From: CAVRQM01 sp963838805
GTDB lineage: Bacteria; Pseudomonadota; Alphaproteobacteria; Acetobacterales; Acetobacteraceae
Length of the DNA stretch: 64,000 bases
Reading direction: 5' to 3'
NCBI GenBank assembly: GCA_963838805.1
Contig: CAWISK010000008.1
Coordinates: 310,001 to 374,000, forward strand
Positions 8,061 through 17,026 of the stretch are shown piece by piece. Position 1 is the first letter of the stretch. Each line of letters starts with the position of its first letter. The position numbers and the translations under genes were made by a program. The notes beneath the pieces are model-generated. The model saw only the letters and a list, made by a program, of their open reading frames with translations. It searched no databases and was not told where the DNA came from.

Positions 8061-9283
8061 CAGGCCGGTTCCGCCAGCAATCCGTCGTCGTTGACGGCGA
8101 CGAGGCGTGCGCGCAGCACCTTGCCCGGCCCAGCGGCGAGGCGCACCGGCGCGAAGTGCTCCGTATGGCCGCGCCCGTCGGCTTCGGTCAGTACCTCGGC
8201 CGTACGCCCCACCAGCCCGGCGTGGAACCGGGCCGCTTGCTCGCGTCCAGCCTCGCGCAGCCGCGCCGCGCGCTCACGCCGGGCTGCGATCGGCACCGCC
8301 GGCATCCGCGAAGCTGGGGTGCCCGGCCGCTCGCTGTACGGAAACACGTGCAGATACGGGATCGCCGCTTCGGTCACGAAATCGAGCGTCTGCCGGAACA
8401 GCGCCTCGGTCTCGGTGGGAAAGCCCGCGATCAGATCGGCGCCGATGCCGATGCCGGGCCGCAGCGCACGGGCGCGCCCGATCGCCGCCAGCGCGTCGGC
8501 GCGCAGGTGCCGCCGCGCCATGCGCTTCAGGATCAGGTCCGAGCCGGCCTGCACCGACAGATGCAGGTGCGGCAGGAGCCGAGGCTCATCGGCGAGCAAT
8601 CGCCACAGGTCGCGGTCGATCTCCACCGGATCGAGGGATGACAGCCGCAGCCGCCTCAGCTCCGGCGCCAGCGCGAGCAGCCGGCGCACAAGTTGGCCCA
8701 GCGTCGGGCGGCCCGGCAGGTCCGGGCCGTAGCTGGTGATGTCCACGCCGGTCAGCACGATCTCGGCATACCCGGCTTCGACCAGGGCGCGCGCCTGTGC
8801 CACCACGGCACCCACCGGTACGCTGCGCGACGGCCCGCGGCCGTACGGGATGACGCAGAAAGTGCAGCGATGGTCGCAGCCCTGCTGCACCTGCACGAAG
8901 GCGCGGCTGCGGCCGGCGAAATCCGTCACCAGATGCGCCGCCGTCTCGCGCGCCGCCATGATGTCCGATACCGCCGATGGTGCCTCGGCCGTCCAGGATT
9001 CGCGGCGCAGCTTCTCGACATTGCCGAGGACGCGGGTGACGCCGGGCAGCGAAGCCCAGCGATCCGGCGCGATCTGTGCCGCGCAGCCGGTGACGACGAT
9101 GGCGGCGTCCGGCCGTTCGCGGTGCGCGCGGCGGATCGCCTGGCGGGCCTGCCGCTCGGCTTCGGCGGTGACGGCGCAGGTGTTGACGATCACGGTATCC
9201 GCGAGGTGCGCGGCGTGGCCGCGGATCACCTCGCTCTCATAGGCATTGAGCCGGCAGCCGAAGGTGAGGATGTCCGCACTCAT
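8060..9283 (-). CDS. mtaB: tRNA t6A37 methylthiotransferase MtaB
   Basis: 407 residues. Radical-SAM methylthiotransferase that converts t6A37 to ms2t6A37 in tRNAs reading ANN codons. The N-terminal UPF0004 domain begins ADILTFGCRLNAYES with further cluster cysteines at VNTCAVT and VTGCAA. The radical-SAM cluster is in QQGCDHRCTFCVIPYGRG. A C-terminal TRAM-like segment is short. FGCRLN at the N-terminus, in place of GCQMN, points to MtaB and not MiaB or RimO. It overlaps dapF by four bases (ATGA) and ftsY by one. Confidence 0.93.
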   Translation of the reverse strand: MSADILTFGCRLNAYESEVIRGHAAHLADTVIVNTCAVTAEAERQARQAIRRAHRERPDAAIVVTGCAAQIAPDRWASLPGVTRVLGNVEKLRRESWTAEAPSAVSDIMAARETAAHLVTDFAGRSRAFVQVQQGCDHRCTFCVIPYGRGPSRSVPVGAVVAQARALVEAGYAEIVLTGVDITSYGPDLPGRPTLGQLVRRLLALAPELRRLRLSSLDPVEIDRDLWRLLADEPRLLPHLHLSVQAGSDLILKRMARRHLRADALAAIGRARALRPGIGIGADLIAGFPTETEALFRQTLDFVTEAAIPYLHVFPYSERPGTPASRMPAVPIAARRERAARLREAGREQAARFHAGLVGRTAEVLTEADGRGHTEHFAPVRLAAGPGKVLRARLVAVNDDGLLAEPA

Positions 9284-10117
9284 GCCGGATAGGCCGAGAG
9301 GTCGAGCGTGCCGCGAAACGCCACCGCGACCGGGCCGGTCATTAGTACATGGCCGTCCTCGCGCCAGGCGATATCCAGCGCGCCGCCGTCCACCAGCACG
9401 GTGGCGCTGCGGGAAGCGAGGCCGCGCCGTGCCGCGTTGACCAGGGCGGCACAGGCGCCCGACCCGCAGGCGCGCGTGAGACCGGCGCCGCGTTCCCAGA
9501 CGCGCAGGCGGATGCGGTCGGGGCCGAGAACCTGCGCGAAGCCGATATTGGCGCGCTCGGGAAAGATCAGGTCATGCTCCAGCTCGGGGCCGAGGCTTTC
9601 GGCCGGAAGGGTCTCGACATCCGTCACGAAGAAGGTCGCGTGCGGATTGCCCATCGACAGCGCCGCCGGGTCCGATACCGGGCCGAGTGCGAGGGGCAGG
9701 TGCAGCGTGTCGGCGGGGCGCGCCAGCGGCACGTCGCGCCAGTCCAGCCGCGCCGGCCCCATATCGACGCTGATCCGCCCGTCCGCCCCGAGTATCCGAG
9801 GGCAGGGGACCGGCCGCCGTCTGGATCACCACGTGGCGCCGCCCTGTCTCCGCCGCCAGCAGGTCGGCGACGCAGCGCGTGGCGTTGCCGCAGGCCCCGG
9901 CCTCGGCTCCATCGGGGTTGCGGATGCGCATGAAGACGTCGGCCGCGCTGCCGGGCAAGGGCGGTTCGATGACGATGAACTGGTCGCAGCCGATGCCGGT
10001 GCGGCGGTCTGCAATCGCCGCGGCGCGGGCGGCGGTCAGCCCGAGCGGCGCCGCGCGCTCGTCCAGCACGACGAAGTCGTTGCCGCAGCCGTGCATCTTG
10101 ATGAAGGGGGTGGGCAT
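9280..10117 (-). CDS. dapF: Diaminopimelate epimerase (frame broken)
   Basis: About 278 residues once joined. Converts LL- to meso-diaminopimelate for lysine and peptidoglycan. Both catalytic cysteines are present: PDGAEAGACGNATRC in the first half and TRACGSGACAA in the second. The N-terminus FIKMHGCGNDFVVLDER and substrate loop SMGNPHATFFV are intact. The frame shifts near 9799, where dropping one base gives PLPRILGADGRIS and fuses the halves. As the gene is normally essential, this is almost certainly a sequence error. First gene of dapF-mtaB-ftsY; stop overlaps the mtaB ATG. Confidence 0.92.
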
Positions 10118-10313
10118 GGCGCCGCCCTTATATGGGGGCGGCTGCGGCGGGGCTAGCGGGGGCGGCTTGCCGTATTGTCATAGTGTTGGCCCCAAGCAGC
10201 AGCTGCGCCGAAAGTCCACACCACCATTGCTACTGTCGTGAGCAAAGGCCCGGCGCGAAACAGCAGGCGCGGCAATCGCCCCCAATGATCGACAGAATAG
10301 CCCGTTCCTGTCC

Positions 10314-10700
10314 TCAAGGTGGCCCTTGAAATCGTGCTTCACGGCTACCTTCGGTCCCCAGCATCGGGGCAAGCAGGCTGGCGACTTGGAGCCGAACCGC
10401 CATGCGCCCCGACACCGGGAGATGGCCGATCGGTTCAGCATCGAGCGCTTCAATGGTGGCGATCTTGGCGCTGCGCACGATCGAGGCTGCGGGCAGTCCC
10501 GCCGTAGCCAGGTCCGAAATCTCGATATCGCCGGTCCAGCGCCGGTGAGCGGCACTCGTGATCATCAGAACCCAGGCCAAAGCCGGAGAGCCCGCCTCCT
10601 TGTGCTGGGCGATGACCAGCGCCGGGCGATGCTGCTGCACCGGGCGGTTGGTGTACGGAAACGGCACCTTGACGACGTCCCAGACGTCACAGCTTCTCAT
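10314..10700 (-). CDS. PemK/MazF-family endoribonuclease toxin
   Basis: 128 residues starting MRSCDVWDVVKVPFPYTN, with the RPALVIA strand and the central MITSAAHRRWTGDI segment of the CcdB/PemK barrel; the VRSAKIATIE stretch contains the conserved IR-x-K-like element. Members cleave mRNA at short sequences. The start overlaps the 3' end of the upstream antitoxin by 14 bases, the normal toxin-antitoxin layout. After the usual family end (LLAPMLG) about a dozen extra residues follow, ending in REARFQGPP, perhaps read-through from a shift. Confidence 0.8.
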   Translation of the reverse strand: MRSCDVWDVVKVPFPYTNRPVQQHRPALVIAQHKEAGSPALAWVLMITSAAHRRWTGDIEISDLATAGLPAASIVRSAKIATIEALDAEPIGHLPVSGRMAVRLQVASLLAPMLGTEGSREARFQGPP

Positions 10701-10905
10701 AAGCCTCGGCGTCGGCGGCGCTGCTCCATTCCGAAAATGTGGCAAACGGATCCTCGCGCCGGGCGCTGTCGTCGAAGCGCGTCAGCACGGCGCGACCGTC
10801 CTCGATGACATAGGCGAGCGCGTCGCCGGGGCGCAGCCCGAGAGCCGTTCGAACCGCCTGCGGGATCGTCGTCTGGGCCTTGCTGGTCAGCCTGCTGGTG
10901 ATCAC
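10687..10905 (-). CDS. AbrB/MazE-type antitoxin
   Basis: 72 residues. The N-terminal SpoVT/AbrB swapped-hairpin domain is clear: SRLTSKAQTTIPQAVRTALGLRPGDALAYVI. The C-terminal acidic tail (FDDSARREDPFATFSEW) would neutralise the toxin. It precedes and overlaps the PemK gene, so the two should form a type II module with the AbrB protein as autorepressor. Confidence 0.82.
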   Translation of the reverse strand: MITSRLTSKAQTTIPQAVRTALGLRPGDALAYVIEDGRAVLTRFDDSARREDPFATFSEWSSAADAEAYEKL

Positions 10906-11027
10906 GGGCAGAAAGTAAGGACTTTCCTTCCCGAGTTAATCGAGGCTTGCCAGCCCCGTCCACCTGCCGCAGCACCCGCAGCGCGAGACGCGCGGCCCCA
11001 TAACCGTTGCCGATGATCGACGCCAAG

Positions 11028-11516
11028 CTATCTGCCGGCAGAACGCTCGGCCTCGCGCCAAAACTCCAAAGTGCGCGCGCCGATTACGGACGCGGCGCCC
11101 GCCGCGTACAGCGCCTCAAGCTGGTCCAGCATATCGCGCGCCTCTGTCTCCAGCCCGAGCAGACGCAAGCAGCGCAGGATGCGCGTGATCCGCAGGAAAT
11201 TGTGGTTTCCCGGCGTGAGCCAACCGGCGGCCGGCAGCTTTCCCTTTGGCACCGGCAGGCCGTAGAACCGCAGCATCCGCCGCCAGGCCGTCCGCAGCCG
11301 GTCTCGCAGCCTCTCATCCGCCCGAAACGCCGCGATGTCCTCCTGGGCGAGCAATGGCGCATCGGGGTTGAACGCGCTTGGCTCGGGCAGCGGGAACAGC
11401 CACTGGATGTAGTCATGCACCGACTCCAGCCGCGCGTCGTTCCAGTCCAGGATTTCTTCCAGCGTGCGTGCCCGCGCGTCCTGTCCGCCGCGATAGAAGC
11501 GCAGGATCGCACTCAC
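11028..11516 (-). CDS. Opioid growth factor receptor (OGFr) domain protein
   Basis: 162 residues made up almost wholly of the OGFr conserved region: FYRGGQDARARTLEEILDW, then VHDYIQWLFPLPEPSAFN, the most diagnostic stretch, then FLRITRILRCLRLLG. The domain was first named in vertebrate OGFr and occurs sporadically in bacteria with no known function. No signal peptide or membrane segment. It overlaps the upstream purD by four bases (ATGA) and so is probably co-translated with it. Confidence 0.85.
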   Translation of the reverse strand: MSAILRFYRGGQDARARTLEEILDWNDARLESVHDYIQWLFPLPEPSAFNPDAPLLAQEDIAAFRADERLRDRLRTAWRRMLRFYGLPVPKGKLPAAGWLTPGNHNFLRITRILRCLRLLGLETEARDMLDQLEALYAAGAASVIGARTLEFWREAERSAGR

Positions 11517-12784
11517 ACCGGCACAGCCCGCGCCCCGATATCTCGCCGGTAGAACCCGCCGGGAAAATCCACCGCCTGCACCGCCCGATACGCCGCCTCG
11601 CGCGCCGCGCGCAGCGTCTCGCCCACCGCGCCCACGGTCAGCACCCGCCCGCCATCGGCCACGAGCGCGCCCGCCTGCATCTTCGTCGCCGCCTGGAACA
11701 CGAATGCGCCCGGTACCGCTTCGGCCGCCGCCAGAGCACCGATCGCCGCCCCGGGGATCGTCGTCCCCGGATAGCCGTCGGCCGCCAGCACCACCGCGAC
11801 CGACGCATCGGGCCGAAAGCGCAGCGAGAACGCATCAAGCGCGCCGTCGCACGCGGCCTGCAAGGCGGGCAGCAGATCCGATTGCAGGCGCGGCAGCAGG
11901 CATTGTGTCTCGGGATCGCCTAGCCGCACGTTGAACTCGACCAGTTTCGCGCCCTCGGCGGTCAGCATCAATCCCGCGAACAAGACGCCCCGGAACGGCG
12001 TGCCGCGCCGGGCCAGTTCGGCCACGGCGGGGCGGACGATCTGCCGCATCGCCGCTTCCTCCAGCGCGGGGGTCAGCGCGGGAGGAGGCGAGTAGGCGCC
12101 CATGCCGCCGGTATTCGGCCCGATATCGCCGTCGCCCACCCGCTTGTAGTCGGCGGCTGCACCCAGCAGGATCGCGTTGCTGCCGTCGCACAGGGCGAAC
12201 AGGCTGACCTCCGGACCCTCCATCACCTCCTCGATCACGACGCTGGCGCCGGCCTCGCCCAGCCGCCGCTTTTCCATGAACTCGGCGATGGCGCGCTCTG
12301 CCTCGGCCACGGAGCTGGCCACGACCACGCCCTTTCCGGCAGCCAGCCCGTCCGCCTTGACCACGATGGGGGCACCCCGTCGCCGCACGAAATCGCGCGC
12401 CGCCACCGGGTCGTCGAAGCGCTCCCACAATGCGGTGGGAATGCCGGCCGCGTCGCAGATCTCCTTGCAGAAGCTCTTGCTGCCCTCGAGCCGTGCCGCC
12501 GCCGCCGAGGGACCGCAGCAGGCAATCCCCGACTCTCCCAGTACGTCGGCGAGGCCCACCACCAGTGGCGCCTCCGGCCCCGGGACGACCAGATCGACCT
12601 CGTTCTCGGCCGCGAAGCGGGCCAGGCCCGCGATATCCGTGGCTGCAATCGCCACGTTCTCGGCGAGCTGTGCCGTGCCCGGATTGCCCGGTGCGCACCA
12701 CAGCTTCGTGAGCATTGGGCTGGCCGCGATCGCCCAGCACAGTGCGTGTTCCCGCGCGCCCGCGCCCACCACCAGCACCCGCAT
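11513..12784 (-). CDS. purD: Phosphoribosylamine-glycine ligase
   Basis: 423 residues, full length. Second step of purine synthesis: phosphoribosylamine + glycine + ATP to GAR. N-terminal MRVLVVGAGAREHAL, the GPSAAAARLEGSKSF lid segment, ATP-grasp core with VKADGLAAGKGV and the GPNTGGMGAYSP loop, then the metal-binding FNVRLGDPETQ are all intact. Divergent from xseA with a 53-base gap that must hold both promoters. Confidence 0.97.
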   Translation of the reverse strand: MRVLVVGAGAREHALCWAIAASPMLTKLWCAPGNPGTAQLAENVAIAATDIAGLARFAAENEVDLVVPGPEAPLVVGLADVLGESGIACCGPSAAAARLEGSKSFCKEICDAAGIPTALWERFDDPVAARDFVRRRGAPIVVKADGLAAGKGVVVASSVAEAERAIAEFMEKRRLGEAGASVVIEEVMEGPEVSLFALCDGSNAILLGAAADYKRVGDGDIGPNTGGMGAYSPPPALTPALEEAAMRQIVRPAVAELARRGTPFRGVLFAGLMLTAEGAKLVEFNVRLGDPETQCLLPRLQSDLLPALQAACDGALDAFSLRFRPDASVAVVLAADGYPGTTIPGAAIGALAAAEAVPGAFVFQAATKMQAGALVADGGRVLTVGAVGETLRAAREAAYRAVQAVDFPGGFYRRDIGARAVPV

Positions 12785-12837
12785 CGCACCGTTCCCCCGA
12801 CTGTCGGCAAGGAGCCGCTTAGCATAGGCTGCGGCGC

Positions 12838-14343
12838 ATGGACGAACCCGCGAAGCCCGTCAGCAACATTCCCGAATACTCGGTGGCCGAAATCTCGGGC
12901 GCCGTCCGCCGCACGCTGGAGGGCGCGTTCGGCCGCGTGCGGGTGCGCGGCGAGATCACCGAGACGCGGCCCTATGCGTCCGGCCACATCTATTTCTCGC
13001 TCAAGGAGGAGAAGTGCAAGCTGGCCTGCGTCGCCTGGAAATCGGTGGTGCCGCGCCTGGGCCTTTCCCCCGAGAACGGCGTCGAGGTGATCGCCACCGG
13101 CAGGCTCACCGCCTATGGCGACCGATCGAGCTACCAGCTCACGGTCGAACGGCTGGAGTTCGCGGGCGAGGGGGCGCTGCTGGCCGCGATCGAGCGGCTG
13201 CGCCAGCGGCTGCTCGCCGAGGGCCTGTTCGATGCCGCGCGCAAGCGCGCGCTGCCGCTGCTGCCGGGGGTGGTGGGCGTCATCACCAGCGAGAGCGGTG
13301 CGGTGCTGCACGACATCCGCACCACGATCGAGCGGCGCTTTCCGCGCCATGTGCTGCTCTGGCCGGTGCCGGTGCAGGGCGAGGGTGCGGCCGAGAAGAT
13401 CGCCGCCGCGATACGCGGCTTCGCGCGGATTGTGCCGCGCCCGGACGTGCTGATCGTGGCACGCGGCGGCGGCAGCCTGGAAGATCTGATGGCCTTCAAC
13501 GACGAGGCAGTGGTGCGTGCGGCGGCCGAGAGTCCGATCCCGCTGATCTCGGCGGTGGGACACGAGACCGATACGACCTTGGTCGACCACGCCGCTGATC
13601 GCCGCGCGCCCACTCCCACCGCCGCGGCCGAGCTGGCGGTGCCGTCGCGCGCCGAACTGGCGGCGGGGGTGGCGCGGCTCGCGGCCTCGCTGTCGAGCTG
13701 CGTGCAGGCGGTGCTGCGGCATGATCGCGTCGATCTCGAACGCGCCTCGCGCGGATTGCCGGATTTGCCGGGGCTGCTGGGCACGGCGCGGCAGCGCGTG
13801 GATGACAGGGCGGAGCGGCTGGCCCTGGCACTTCCCAACCTGCTGGCAGGGAGGCGCGCGGCATTGCGGCACGCGACGCAGGCGCTGCCCGATCCGGTGC
13901 GACTGGTGGGGCAGGCCCGTGCGCGGGTCGAGGCGCTGGCGCAGCGCCTGCCCTTGGCGGTGCCGCACGCGGTCGCGCATCGCCGCAGCGCGTTGGCGCT
14001 GGCCGGCGCGCAGTTCCAGGCGGCGCGGCGTCACGCCATGGCGGGGCGCGCGGCACTCGCGGCACGGGTGTTGCCGCGGCTATCCGACGCGCTGATCGCG
14101 GCGCGGCTGCGCGAGGCGCGGGCGCGGCTCGGCGCTGCCTCGGCGCAGCTCGAGGGGCTGTCGCCGAACGCGGTGCTGGCGCGCGGTTACGCCGCCGTGT
14201 TCGACGCCGCGGGCACGCCGCTTACCACGGCCGCCTCGGTTATGCCCGGCAGCGAGCTGCGCATCGCCTTCGCCGACGGGCGCATCGCCGCGCGGGCGGC
14301 CGGCGGCAAGCGCCAGGATGGCCGGCAGGGATCGCTGTTGTAG
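12838..14343 (+). CDS. xseA: Exodeoxyribonuclease VII large subunit
   Basis: 501 residues. N-terminal OB fold (about 1-110) starting NIPEYSVAEISGAVRRTLE, with VRVRGEITE and GHIYFSLKEEKCKLACV. The catalytic exonuclease domain follows with GVITSESGAVLHDI, RGGGSLEDLMAFNDE and SAVGHETDTTLVDHAADRRAPTPTAAAE, all conserved, and a long coiled-coil C-terminus. Acts with XseB to degrade single-stranded DNA to oligonucleotides. The xseB gene is not in the window. Confidence 0.96.
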   Translation: MDEPAKPVSNIPEYSVAEISGAVRRTLEGAFGRVRVRGEITETRPYASGHIYFSLKEEKCKLACVAWKSVVPRLGLSPENGVEVIATGRLTAYGDRSSYQLTVERLEFAGEGALLAAIERLRQRLLAEGLFDAARKRALPLLPGVVGVITSESGAVLHDIRTTIERRFPRHVLLWPVPVQGEGAAEKIAAAIRGFARIVPRPDVLIVARGGGSLEDLMAFNDEAVVRAAAESPIPLISAVGHETDTTLVDHAADRRAPTPTAAAELAVPSRAELAAGVARLAASLSSCVQAVLRHDRVDLERASRGLPDLPGLLGTARQRVDDRAERLALALPNLLAGRRAALRHATQALPDPVRLVGQARARVEALAQRLPLAVPHAVAHRRSALALAGAQFQAARRHAMAGRAALAARVLPRLSDALIAARLREARARLGAASAQLEGLSPNAVLARGYAAVFDAAGTPLTTAASVMPGSELRIAFADGRIAARAAGGKRQDGRQGSLL

Positions 14344-14491
14344 GCAGGCTTCAGGGACGCGGCACTTCGGGGCCTGCTTGTCCTGCGTTCGCGCGGATCG
14401 CATCTTGCTCTTTGCCGGGTGGCCGGGCACGCTCCCGCGTCTGGCAGGGCCGGCTCGTCGCGGCGCGGGCGCCCGATCACGGGAGGTCTGG

Positions 14492-16051
14492 ATGAGATCG
14501 AAGCTTGTGGCCTGGGTTGCGGGCCTGCTGCTGGCATCCGGCATCGCGGCCGCACACGCCGACACCACGATGGTCGTGGGCATCGCCGCCGATCCGACCG
14601 GGTTCGATCCGGAAGCGGTGCTGAACAACACATCCGGTTTCGTCATGTCGACGATCTTCGACAGCCTGGTTCGCTACAAGCCCGGCACCACAGAGGTCGT
14701 ACCGGGCGTCGCCCAGAGCTGGGATGTCTCGGCCGACGGGCTGACCTACACGTTCCATCTCCGGCACGGGCTGAAGTTCACCGATGGCACGCCATTGGAT
14801 GCCAAGGCGGTCATCTGGAACGTCGATCGGCAGCTCAACAAATCGAACCCGCAATACATCTACAACACCGGCCCGGTCGAGGGATACACGGACTTCACCT
14901 ACGGCGCGCTCGCGTCCTATCGCCAGGTGAACGACGATACGGTGGAGTTCAAGTTCAAGCAGCCTTCAGCGCCGTTCCTGGCCAGCCTGGCGATGGTCTG
15001 GAATGGTCTGGTCAGCCCGGCCGCCGCAGCGAAATGGGGCAAGGACATCCGCAACCATCCGGTGGGCAGCGGCCCGTTCGTGCTGCACGAGTGGCGTCAG
15101 CGCGACGAAATCGTGCTGGATGCGAATCCCGGGTATTGGGGCGGGAAACCGAAGATCGACCACCTCATCTTCAAGGAGTTGCCGGATCCGCAGGCGGCGG
15201 TGCTGGCGTTGAAGCGCAACGAAATCCAGATCCTCGGCGACGTCAGCACCCAGGCCATCCCGGCGCTGAAATCCGACCCGGCCGTGACTGTCCTGACCCA
15301 GCCGGGCCTTGCGGTCGATGGCGTGGCGCTGCCGACGCAGGCGGCGCCGTTCAACGACAAGCGGGTGCGCCAGGCGCTCAACTACGCGGTGGACAAAAAG
15401 GCGATCGACCGCGCGCTGTTCGCCGGTCTCGCGGTGCCGATGACCTCTCCGCTGCCCGCGGCGCAATGGGGATTCGACGCGAGTCTGAAAGGCTACCCCT
15501 ATGATCCGGCAAAGGCCCGGTCATTGCTGCACGAAGCCGGCGTGCAGCCGGGGCTGAAGGTGGAGTTGCTGACCTACAATTCGCCGCGCGGCTATAATCC
15601 GGCCGGGGCCAATCTGGCGGTGGCGATCCAGGGCTACCTGAAGAAGGTCGGCATCGACGCAGAGGTGCGGCAGGAGGAGATCGGCGGCTATCTGGCAACG
15701 GTCCGGGCCGGCACGTACAAAGGGATGTCGATGGAGGGCTGGAGCGGCGACAACGGCGACCCGGACAATTTCCTCGCCGTCCTATGGGGCGCCAAGAATA
15801 TTCCCATCAACAACTGGGCCCATTACCAGAACCCGGATGTCGAGAAGCTGCTGGCCCAGGCCTTGGTGGTCTCCGATCAGGCCAAGCGGGCGCAGCTCTA
15901 CGGCCAGGTGCAGCGCATCGTGCTGGATGACGCACCGTGGATCTTCATCAACTCCACGCTGCAAATCCGCGCCGCTCGCAAGAACGTCGAGGGCTTCCAG
16001 CTGAACCCGACGCAGATGTTCTTCGACATGGAGAACGTGTCGCTGAAATAG
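14492..16051 (+). CDS. ABC transporter substrate-binding protein, peptide/nickel (SBP_bac_5) family
   Basis: 519 residues. Signal peptide to about residue 23 (LLLASGIAAAHA), then the SBP_bac_5 start DPTGFDPEAVLNN and the LTYTFHLRHGLKFTDGTP motif. Binds peptide-like ligands in the periplasm. GGGAGG at 14481-14486 supports the ATG at 14492. It ends 3 bases from the stop of the convergent dppF-like gene, so the binding protein and its transporter are on opposite strands but face each other, probably with separate promoters. Ligand unknown; the nearby amidohydrolases suggest an N-acyl or amide compound. Confidence 0.9.
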   Translation: MRSKLVAWVAGLLLASGIAAAHADTTMVVGIAADPTGFDPEAVLNNTSGFVMSTIFDSLVRYKPGTTEVVPGVAQSWDVSADGLTYTFHLRHGLKFTDGTPLDAKAVIWNVDRQLNKSNPQYIYNTGPVEGYTDFTYGALASYRQVNDDTVEFKFKQPSAPFLASLAMVWNGLVSPAAAAKWGKDIRNHPVGSGPFVLHEWRQRDEIVLDANPGYWGGKPKIDHLIFKELPDPQAAVLALKRNEIQILGDVSTQAIPALKSDPAVTVLTQPGLAVDGVALPTQAAPFNDKRVRQALNYAVDKKAIDRALFAGLAVPMTSPLPAAQWGFDASLKGYPYDPAKARSLLHEAGVQPGLKVELLTYNSPRGYNPAGANLAVAIQGYLKKVGIDAEVRQEEIGGYLATVRAGTYKGMSMEGWSGDNGDPDNFLAVLWGAKNIPINNWAHYQNPDVEKLLAQALVVSDQAKRAQLYGQVQRIVLDDAPWIFINSTLQIRAARKNVEGFQLNPTQMFFDMENVSLK

Positions 16052-16054
16052 GCG

Positions 16055-17026
16055 CTACAGGATATCGTCGCGGATGCACGCGGTCGCGTGGTCCGCGGCG
16101 ACCCGTCGCAGCGGCGGTACCGCGGCGGCGCAGGCCGCGACGGCGTAGCGGCAGCGGGTGCGGAATACGCAGCCGGATGGCGGGTCGATCGGGCTCGGCA
16201 AATCGCCCTGCAAGACCTGCCGCTGCCGCCTGCGATCAGGGTCCGGTTCCGGTACGGCGGAGAGCAGCGCTTCGGTATAGGGATGCTTCGGCGCCCGCAC
16301 GATCTCTCGCGCCGGGGCGATCTCCATGATCCGACCGAGATACAGCACCGCGATGCGATCGGAAATGTACTCGACGACCGCCAGATCGTGCGCGATGAAG
16401 ATCATGGCGAGACCGAGTTGTCGTTGCAGATCGCGCAGCAGGTTGACGATCTGCGCCTGGATCGAGACATCGAGCGCCGAGACCGGCTCGTCGGCCACCA
16501 CCAGCTCCGGCTCCACGGCGAGCGCGCGCGCGATGCCGATGCGCTGGCGCTGACCGCCGGAGAATTGGTGCGGCAGGCGCGAGCGGTGATCGGCGCTCAA
16601 TCCCACCATGCGCAGGAGTTCGGCCGCGCGCTCGCGCCGCGCGGCCCGGCCGCGGGCGAGGCGATGCACGATCAGCGGTTCGCTTATGATTTGCTCGATC
16701 GTCATGCGCGGGTCGAGCGAGCCGACCGGATCCTGGAAGATCGGTTGCGCCCGGCGGCGAAAGCCGGCGAGGTCGCGTTCTGTGGCGCGCGTGATGTCCT
16801 GCCCCGCGAAGCGGATGCGCCCGGCGGTCGGATCGTCCAGCCGCAGGACCAGATTGCCGATCGTGCTCTTGCCCGATCCCGATTCCCCGACCAGCCCCAG
16901 AACCTCGCCGGGCCGTACGTCGAACGAGACGTCCTGCACGGCCCGCACCGGGCGGCCGCGCGCAAACAGACCGCCGTTTGTCGGGAAATGCCGAACCAGG
17001 CCTTCGACTTCGAGGAGGGCCGTCAT
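16055..17026 (-). CDS. Peptide-type ABC transporter ATP-binding protein (DppF-like)
   Basis: 323 residues. Walker A GESGSGKST, signature QFSGGQRQRIGIARAL, Walker B LVVADEPVSALD, and a C-terminal oligopeptide/dipeptide domain with CVFRTRCRYA. The FRR-x-QPIFQDPVGSLDPRM stretch is typical of the DppF/OppF side. Its ATG (17024-17026) overlaps the upstream DppD-like stop by four bases. Last gene of a four-gene minus-strand transporter operon. Confidence 0.92.
   Translation of the reverse strand: MTALLEVEGLVRHFPTNGGLFARGRPVRAVQDVSFDVRPGEVLGLVGESGSGKSTIGNLVLRLDDPTAGRIRFAGQDITRATERDLAGFRRRAQPIFQDPVGSLDPRMTIEQIISEPLIVHRLARGRAARRERAAELLRMVGLSADHRSRLPHQFSGGQRQRIGIARALAVEPELVVADEPVSALDVSIQAQIVNLLRDLQRQLGLAMIFIAHDLAVVEYISDRIAVLYLGRIMEIAPAREIVRAPKHPYTEALLSAVPEPDPDRRRQRQVLQGDLPSPIDPPSGCVFRTRCRYAVAACAAAVPPLRRVAADHATACIRDDIL

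Noticed and set aside
10697..11026. Minus-strand frame starting MASIIGNGYGAARLAL
   Set aside because: Overlaps the AbrB antitoxin in another frame; only the first 30 residues look protein-like and no family was recognised.
12235..14034. 599-codon minus-strand open frame
   Set aside because: Antisense to xseA and running into purD out of frame; both sense genes are clearly real.
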